The notes below the pieces were generated by a model. The model was not told the DNA's origin. It saw nothing but the letters and a program-made list of their open reading frames with translations, and did no database searches. From Allobrachymonas sp. (lineage in GTDB: Bacteria; Pseudomonadota; Gammaproteobacteria; Burkholderiales; Burkholderiaceae_C), in assembly GCA_030538335.1 (NCBI GenBank), contig JAUNUE010000042.1, positions 1 to 11,287 on the forward strand: 11,287 bases of DNA. Direction: 5' to 3'. The position numbers and the translations under genes were made by a program. Below, piece after piece: positions 7,191 through 11,287 of this stretch (position 1 is the stretch's first letter; every line of letters begins with the position of its first letter).

Positions 7191-7438
7191 TGCTGCCACC
7201 TACAAACGCATGCAGCACCCGTCACTCCCGCACAGGCGGGAATCCATAAACACCGTTCGCCCTGAGGTATCGAAGGGCAGGGCAGTTCGCATCAGGGCTT
7301 CGATACCTCAGCCCGAACGGATAAGCGAGTAACGATCAGACTATTTCGTGGAGGAGCTATACAACCCCTCCCAACCCCCGCTTTCGCAGAAATGACGGCA
7401 TGACAGAAAATCGCTGAACACCACGCACGTTTTGCTGG
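7191..7438. repeat. Repeat-rich gap between convergent galU and phaM-like genes
   Basis: This 248-base non-coding stretch contains a REPIN-like pair (separate entry), flanked by two diverged copies in opposite orientation of another short repeat. The forward copy starts CCGTCACTCCCGC at 7219 and contains the hairpin TCCCGC/GCGGGA (7226-7231 and 7236-7241). The reverse copy lies at 7375-7398 and reads CCGTCATTTCTGCGAAAGC on the minus strand. The two agree at 16 of 24 positions. The hairpins lack T-runs, so they are not classical intrinsic terminators, although they sit where both genes must end. Confidence 0.7.
7253..7320. repeat. REPIN-like inverted pair of short palindromic repeats
   Basis: The left unit (7253-7278) begins CCGTTCGCCCTGAGG, and the right unit (7295-7320) is its inverse with 22 of 26 positions matching. 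They are separated by 16 bases. Inside each unit a GCCC/GGGC mini-stem surrounds TGAGGTATCGAA. The four differences between units are two G/C swaps on each side of that stem, so each unit still folds. Similarity to the second cluster continues more weakly to about 7347. This fits mobile REP doublets. No RAYT transposase gene is present here. Confidence 0.75.
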
Positions 7439-8152
7439 TCAATTCTTGTCGGGATCAGTCCGCCCCTTTTTCGCTGACACGGCAGTTTTTCTCGTTGACG
7501 TTTTTGCCGTACGGCTGCGCGGCTTGGCTGCAGCGCGGGGTTTTTTGGCGGCTGCCGCCTTGGGTGCTGCGGGCGCAGCAGCCGCCTCTTGCGCTTGCGC
7601 AAACGCCTCTTGCCGCTGCGCCACTTCCTGCTGCGCCTGGGTGGCAATCTGGCCAAAGGTCTGGAACAGGCCATTCCACCACTGCCCGGCCTGCTCCATC
7701 ACGGCCTGCAAGGCGGCATCAGCCGCGGGCGGTGCTGCATCATCTTTAGCAGACTGTGCTTGGGCACCGGTTTTTTCGCTTGCATCGGAGGCGGGCGGCT
7801 CGTCTGGCCCGGTTGACGTTGGGGCAGCGGTTGCGGCAGCAGGCGCCATCGCCTCCTGCATGTGCTGCGCCCAGCCTGCCATGCCCGCGTTCATGTTTTG
7901 CAAGGTCTGGCAGGTAAGCTGCTGCACCTCCAGCGCCTGGATCGTGGCCTTGAGCGCCGTGGTGTTTTGCTCCAGCCAGAACTGCACGGTTTTCAGCTCC
8001 TGGATGCGGCGACCGATTTCCTTCGGGTCGAGCGTGGGCGCCACCCATTGCGACAGCGCGGGCGACACGCCCGGCGTCTGCCCCATCTGTTTCAAAAAAT
8101 CAAAGCCCGGTACAAACTGGCTGAAATCAAAGCCCGCGGCATTGGCGCTCAT
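7439..8152 (-). CDS. phaM: PhaM-like polyhydroxybutyrate granule/nucleoid protein
   Basis: In Ralstonia, PhaM binds PHB synthase PhaC, activates it, and tethers granules to DNA. This 237-residue protein has the same plan. The N-terminal FVPGFDFLKQM is followed at about 37-85 by the family core VAPTLDPKEIGRRIQELKTV, WLEQN and ATIQALEVQQ, which is probably helical. An Ala/Pro/Thr-rich linker covers about 102-145. A second amphipathic region with WWNGLFQTFGQIATQAQQEV spans about 157-177. The C-terminal 45 residues are histone-like, rich in Ala, Lys and Arg, with PKAAAAKKPRAAAKPRSR, a PAKKA-like DNA-binding tail. The ATG at 8150-8152 has a strong AAGGAGG upstream. No pha biosynthetic gene is adjacent. 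A general phasin-type annotation is the alternative. Confidence 0.82.
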   Translation of the reverse strand: MSANAAGFDFSQFVPGFDFLKQMGQTPGVSPALSQWVAPTLDPKEIGRRIQELKTVQFWLEQNTTALKATIQALEVQQLTCQTLQNMNAGMAGWAQHMQEAMAPAAATAAPTSTGPDEPPASDASEKTGAQAQSAKDDAAPPAADAALQAVMEQAGQWWNGLFQTFGQIATQAQQEVAQRQEAFAQAQEAAAAPAAPKAAAAKKPRAAAKPRSRTAKTSTRKTAVSAKKGRTDPDKN

Positions 8153-8385
8153 GGTGTGCCTCCTTTTTTATGCTGGCATGGTGACATACCACATGGTAAA
8201 ACGCCCAGCCGAGAAAACCCGCAACAGGCTCCCTTTGCCCCTACGGCATGCGGCGACAAGCCTTTTTCATATGCCAGATTCATTGCAGCCATAAAACCCT
8301 TTCAGGCCGGGGAAATTGTCACGCTTGGTAGCATCTTGTTGCGATAATGCTTTGTCTTGGTCATTCACAAAAAACGGAACTTTTT
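8153..8385. other. Divergent intergenic region with upstream signals for two genes
   Basis: This 233-base gap separates the leftward phaM-like gene from the rightward LURP-one-like gene. It holds the strong phaM ribosome site, a small interrupted palindrome TACCA-CA-TGGTA at 8187-8198, and an extended -10 element facing right (separate entry). I see no small open frame with a ribosome site and no RNA gene. Confidence 0.5.
8340..8348 (+). promoter_or_regulatory. Candidate extended -10 promoter for the LURP-one-like gene
   Basis: TGCGATAAT combines the TGn extension with a 5-of-6 -10 hexamer. It would start transcription about 30 bases before the ATG at 8386. A TTGTCA at 8316-8321 is 21 bases upstream, too far for a standard -35, so the extended form is the better reading. 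Confidence 0.35.
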
Positions 8386-9009
8386 ATGGAAACACCGCTG
8401 CCTGCAAGTGGACGGAGTCTGGACTTTCCCCTTACCGTGAAGATGAAGCTGCTCGCGCTGGCGCCGCAGTTCTACGTTACCGACAAGCGCGGCCGCCACA
8501 TTGCCTACGTCAAGCAAAAGCTGTTCAAGCTGAAAGAAGACATCCGCATCTTCAGCAACGAAGAACAAAAAAACCTGCTCTACACCATTGCCGCCGACCG
8601 CATCATCGACTTCACCGCGTCGTACAGTTTTGAAGACGCGCGTACCGGGCAGGATCTGGGTTCGATCAAGCGCAAAGGCATGCGTTCGCTGTGGAAAGCC
8701 GCTTACGAAGTGCATGACGCGTTTGGTCGTCCACAATACTTCGTATCGGAAGAAAGCGCTTTCACCCGACTGCTCGACGGCATTTTTTCAATTCTTCCGG
8801 TCATCAGCCTGTTTGCGGGCTATGTATTCAACCCCTCGTACCTGATAAAAAACACCGAGGGCAAAACCGTCATGCGCCTGAAAAAGCAACCCTCGTTGTG
8901 GGAAGGCATTTTCAAGATGGAAGCCTTCAAGCCGCTGCCGCCCGCCGACCAGCAGCGCCTGATGCTCGGCCTGTTCATGGTGATTGTGCTGGAGCGTATG
9001 CGGGGGTAA
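8386..9009 (+). CDS. LURP-one-related (tubby C2-like) protein of unknown function
   Basis: This 207-residue protein resembles the LURP-one/scramblase-like beta-barrel fold. It has FYVTDKRGRHIAYVKQKLFK (about 29-48), a charged EDIRIFSNEEQKNLLYTI, then GQDLGSIKRKGMRSLWKAAYEVHD (about 88-111), a second strand set of the same flavour. In the middle, FSILPVISLFAGYVFNPSYL (about 134-153) is hydrophobic and could insert in or touch a membrane. A third repeat-like KNTEGKTVMRLKKQPSLWEG (about 155-174) follows. The C-terminus LMLGLFMVIVLERMRG is again hydrophobic. The ATG at 8386-8388 has GGAA 7 bases upstream. It is a single gene between repeat clusters. Family assignment is by pattern only, and the biochemical role is unknown. 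Confidence 0.65.
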   Translation: METPLPASGRSLDFPLTVKMKLLALAPQFYVTDKRGRHIAYVKQKLFKLKEDIRIFSNEEQKNLLYTIAADRIIDFTASYSFEDARTGQDLGSIKRKGMRSLWKAAYEVHDAFGRPQYFVSEESAFTRLLDGIFSILPVISLFAGYVFNPSYLIKNTEGKTVMRLKKQPSLWEGIFKMEAFKPLPPADQQRLMLGLFMVIVLERMRG

Positions 9010-9180
9010 GTCGCTTATAGCCAAGCCACGGGGCTTGTTCAGGCACCGTTCGCCCTGAGCCTGTCGAAGGGCAAAGCAGCCTGTAGCCAGCTTGTGATTC
9101 TGTTTTCCGGCTATAGCCAACCCAAAAATCATGAGACACCGTTCGCCCTGAGCCTGTCGAAGGGCAGCGCCTTTACACGA

Positions 9181-9229
9181 GGGCTTCGATACCTGTCCTG
9201 AGCTGGTCGAAGGGCCTCAGCCCGAACGG
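9181..9229 (-). repeat. Inverse repeat unit carrying a nested second repeat
   Basis: This unit matches the 26-base unit at 7295-7320 exactly, except for 23 extra bases at 9195-9217. The outer parts are GGGCTTCGATACCT (9181-9194) and CAGCCCGAACGG (9218-9229). The extra bases, GTCCTGAGCTGGTCGAAGGG plus CCT, resemble another common REP-like family and repeat the flanking CCT. This fits an insertion with a 3-base duplication. Confidence 0.7.
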
Positions 9230-9264
9230 ATCAGGCGGTAGTCGTCAAACCCTTTCTCGAAATG
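9218..9264 (-). repeat. Left copy of a 47-base repeat bracketing the ABC transporter gene
   Basis: Read on the minus strand it begins CATTTCGAGAAA and ends GATCCGTTCGGGCTG. It aligns without gaps to 11241-11287 on the plus strand at 39 of 47 positions. It overlaps the inverse REP unit and extends that unit outward. Confidence 0.65.
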
Positions 9265-9290
9265 CGTATATTGTTGAGATGGGCTATTGT

Positions 9291-11162
9291 TCATTTCTCT
9301 GGCGCAGCGCCTTCCACCACTGCGTACATTTCGCTGTCACCCACCGGTTCCAGCACCCAGCGCCGGGTGTGGAAGGCCACCACGCTTTCGCGGTGCGCCA
9401 CCGACAGCAGGCCACCGCCGTTGGCGCGCACCATCTCCAGCAGCGCCTGGTACAGCGTGGCTTCTGTAGTGGCATCGAGCGCGCTGGTGGCTTCGTCGGC
9501 AAAAATCCAGTGCGGTTGCTTGAGCAGCACGCGGGCAATGGCGACGCGCTGTTGTTCGCCACCTGAGAGTTTGTGGCTCCAGTTGCTTTTCACATCGAGC
9601 AGGCTGGCAAGCTGCGGCATGCGCACGGTGTGCAGCACGGCCTGCAAAGCCTCGTCGCTGTAAGCATCGACCGGTTGCGGATACGCCAGCGCGGCGCGCA
9701 AGGTGCCATGCGGCAGATACGGGCGCTGCGGCAGGAACATGCTGTGCTCGGGCAGCACCACACGGCCGCTGGCTTGCGGCCAGATGTCGGCCAGCGCCCG
9801 CAGCAGCGTGGATTTGCCGCTGCCTGACGCGCCCTGCACCAGCACGGCATCGCCCGGCTGCGCCTGCTGTGCGGCCACCTGCACCTGCAGCTTGCCTGTG
9901 GGGAGGTGGCACTGTACGTTGCTCAGTTCCAGCTTGTTGCCTGCCACCTCGTAATGCCACGGCGCAGGGCTGGCGGCAGCTTGGGGCACTTCCTGCCCCG
10001 GCAACAGATCTGCGGGCGAAACCGTGGCAAGCTCGCGCAAGGTTCTGGTCACGCCGTGCTCAAAACTCATCAAACGCTCGGTGGTGGCGCGCCAGCTTGC
10101 CAGCCCGGCATAGCTGTCAACAAACCAGCTCAACGAATCCTGCACCTTGCCAAAGGCGTTGGAAATCTGGATCAGTCCGCCCATCTTGATGGCGCCGCTG
10201 AAGTAGCGCGGCGCGGCCACAATGAAAGGAAAAATGATCGCCGCTTGCTGAAAAAACAGCCTGAACCAGATCAGCCCTTTTTGCGCCTTGATGAGGTGCA
10301 GCATGTTGGATAGCACGGACGTGAAACGCCCATCCAGATGTTCCTGCGATGCGGCCTCGCCCCGGTCAAACGCCACCGCTTCGCTGTATTCGCGCAGCCG
10401 CACCAGGCTGTAGCGGAAATCGGCCTCGCGCCACTCCTGCCAGAAATTCAGTCGGATCAGCCTGCGGCCAATGAAATGCGCAATAACGCTGCCCAGAGCG
10501 CAATAAACAACCGCGGCCCACACCATGTAGCCCGGTACGGTAATCGCCTGCCCGGCCAGCGTAAAACTGATGCTGCCCGAGACTGTCCACAAAATGCCGA
10601 TGAACGATACCAGTGTGACCGAGGCATTGAGCAGCCCCATGCTCATGCCCAGCGCGCTGCCGGTGAAACGGCCAATGTCCTCCTGGATGCGCTGGTCGGG
10701 GTTGTCGGGCAAGCTGACAGAACCACTCTGGCGCAGCAGTTCCAGATGGTAGTAACGGTAATGCGCCAGCCATTTGTCCATGTAGTGGCGCGTCATCCAG
10801 CCGCGCCAGCGCAAATCCAGCAATTGGGTGACGTAGAACTTGTATACGCCCAAGATGATGGAGCTGAATGCCAGAATGGCAAACTTCCACATTTGACGCC
10901 AAAACTCCGGCTCGTTTTTTTCCTGCAGCGCGTTATAAAAGGCGTTGTACCACTGGTTGAACAACACACTCAGGTACACCACGGCCAGATTCAAGGCCAA
11001 TATGCCCAACAGCATCAGCCGCGCGCGCCATTTGTCTTCGGAATTGAAATACGGCGTGGCCAGCCGCCAGGCGTCGCGCAAGAAACGCCCCCAACCGCCA
11101 CGGAACGGGTCAGGCAGGGTGTCTGAAGCTGAAGAAGTGGATGCAGGAGTGGAAGATGCCAT
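9291..11162 (-). CDS. SbmA/BacA-like ABC transporter, fused permease and ATPase
   Basis: This 623-residue half-transporter joins an N-terminal membrane domain to a C-terminal ATPase. Hydrophobic spans lie at about 48-68, 94-112, 175-198, 205-232 and 300-320. Family-like segments include FNQWYNAFYNALQ, WRGWMTRHYMDKWLAHYRYY, NPDQRIQEDIGRF and FWQEWREADFRYSLVRLREY, which mark the SbmA/BacA/YddA group. The ATPase has Walker A GASGSGKST (444-452), signature LSGGEQQR (532-539), Walker B WIFADEATSALD (Asp556, Glu557) and the H-loop His590, so it should be active. Relatives import peptides, cobalamin-like or other bulky hydrophilic compounds, and the substrate here is unknown. The ATG at 11160-11162 lacks a clear Shine-Dalgarno. 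It is a single gene bracketed by inverted repeats. Confidence 0.92.
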   Translation of the reverse strand: MASSTPASTSSASDTLPDPFRGGWGRFLRDAWRLATPYFNSEDKWRARLMLLGILALNLAVVYLSVLFNQWYNAFYNALQEKNEPEFWRQMWKFAILAFSSIILGVYKFYVTQLLDLRWRGWMTRHYMDKWLAHYRYYHLELLRQSGSVSLPDNPDQRIQEDIGRFTGSALGMSMGLLNASVTLVSFIGILWTVSGSISFTLAGQAITVPGYMVWAAVVYCALGSVIAHFIGRRLIRLNFWQEWREADFRYSLVRLREYSEAVAFDRGEAASQEHLDGRFTSVLSNMLHLIKAQKGLIWFRLFFQQAAIIFPFIVAAPRYFSGAIKMGGLIQISNAFGKVQDSLSWFVDSYAGLASWRATTERLMSFEHGVTRTLRELATVSPADLLPGQEVPQAAASPAPWHYEVAGNKLELSNVQCHLPTGKLQVQVAAQQAQPGDAVLVQGASGSGKSTLLRALADIWPQASGRVVLPEHSMFLPQRPYLPHGTLRAALAYPQPVDAYSDEALQAVLHTVRMPQLASLLDVKSNWSHKLSGGEQQRVAIARVLLKQPHWIFADEATSALDATTEATLYQALLEMVRANGGGLLSVAHRESVVAFHTRRWVLEPVGDSEMYAVVEGAAPEK

Positions 11163-11232
11163 GGGCGTTTATTGTGCGGCAGTGCGTTTGTGCTGCAGGG
11201 CAGGGAAAACCAGTCGATAAAACATGCTTACT

Positions 11233-11263
11233 TATATAGTCATTTCGAGAAATAATTTGACAA
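11233..11263 (-). promoter_or_regulatory. Candidate promoter of the ABC transporter gene
   Basis: On the minus strand TTGTCA (11258-11263), one mismatch from consensus, is followed after 19 bases by TATATA (11233-11238) in an AT-rich patch. The start codon lies about 70 bases downstream. An interrupted palindrome, ATTTC-GA-GAAAT (11242-11253), sits in the spacer, but most of it belongs to the 47-base repeat. The spacing is longer than ideal. Confidence 0.4.
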
Positions 11264-11287
11264 TTTCCACCCGATCCGTTCGGGCTG
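11241..11287 (+). repeat. Right copy of the 47-base repeat, cut by the window end
   Basis: It begins CATTTCGAGAAA and ends CCGTTCGGGCTG at the last base of the window. It is inverted relative to 9218-9264, with 39 of 47 positions identical. The final 12 bases are the start of a REP unit, so the sequence stops inside a dispersed repeat, as contigs often do. Confidence 0.65.

Larger units (their letters stand above)
9010..9290. repeat. Cluster of REP-like repeats between the LURP-one-like gene and the ABC transporter gene
   Basis: This 281-base non-coding stretch contains three repeat units. Two identical direct copies, each beginning CCGTTCGCCCTGAGCCTG, lie at 9046-9072 and 9139-9165. Both are preceded by TATAGCCAA at 9016 and 9112, which suggests an old tandem duplication of about 95 bases. 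An inverse unit lies at 9181-9229 and its flank extends to 9264. Copy two and the inverse unit form a second REPIN-like pair like that at 7253-7320. The stretch lies between convergent gene ends. Confidence 0.75.

Noticed and set aside
6180..7199. 339-codon minus-strand open frame opposite galU
   Set aside because: It is a mirror frame of galU with no recognisable motif. galU itself has full family motifs.
9010..9264. Possible CRISPR array
   Set aside because: The repeats are few, occur in both orientations, have unequal spacing, and are self-complementary REP units. No cas gene is present.
10338..11126. 262-codon plus-strand open frame opposite the ABC transporter
   Set aside because: It is antisense to the permease region, with no ribosome site or known motif.
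11242..11253. ATTTC-GA-GAAAT as a dedicated operator of the ABC gene
   Set aside because: Most of it is shared with the repeat copy at 9218-9264, so it is better explained as repeat sequence than as a gene-specific operator.

Overview
The window looks like chromosomal DNA from a betaproteobacterium, most likely Burkholderiales near Comamonadaceae. This is an inference from the moderately high GC, a PhaM-type polyhydroxybutyrate (PHB) granule protein, the surE-pcm-nlpD gene order, a proteobacterial RNase P RNA, and many short GTTCGCCCTGAG-type palindromic repeats. Both ends look like assembly edges. The left end runs through a damaged glycosyltransferase gene and the right end stops inside a repeat.

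Layout. Positions 6276 down to 1 read leftward as one gene train: a metallophosphoesterase, nadM (NMN adenylyltransferase), nadV (nicotinamide phosphoribosyltransferase), surE (nucleotidase), pcm (protein repair methyltransferase), nlpD (LysM/LytM lipoprotein), rnpB (RNase P RNA), and the 5' part of a family 39 glycosyltransferase. The first genes are coupled by short stop/start overlaps. From 6354 galU reads rightward. It converges on a leftward phaM-like gene (7439-8152) across a repeat-rich gap. A rightward LURP-one-like gene of unknown role follows (8386-9009), then a second repeat cluster (9010-9290), then a leftward SbmA/BacA-type ABC transporter (9291-11162).

Function. NadV and NadM form the two-step, non-deamidating route from nicotinamide through NMN to NAD. 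A metallophosphoesterase lies upstream of them and the nucleotidase SurE downstream, so NAD salvage is enclosed by phosphate-removing enzymes. SurE, Pcm and NlpD are the familiar stress/stationary-phase and cell-division set. The rpoS gene that often follows nlpD is absent, and rnpB takes its place. GalU makes UDP-glucose for envelope polysaccharides. The PhaM-like protein probably links PHB granules, PHB synthase and the nucleoid.

I found no clearly new multi-gene system. The observations most worth a second look are the NAD-salvage/phosphatase operon, REPIN-like paired repeats with compensatory base changes, a repeat nested inside another repeat, inverted 47-base repeats bracketing the ABC transporter gene, two mutually exclusive hairpins before nlpD, and the orphan LURP-one-like gene.
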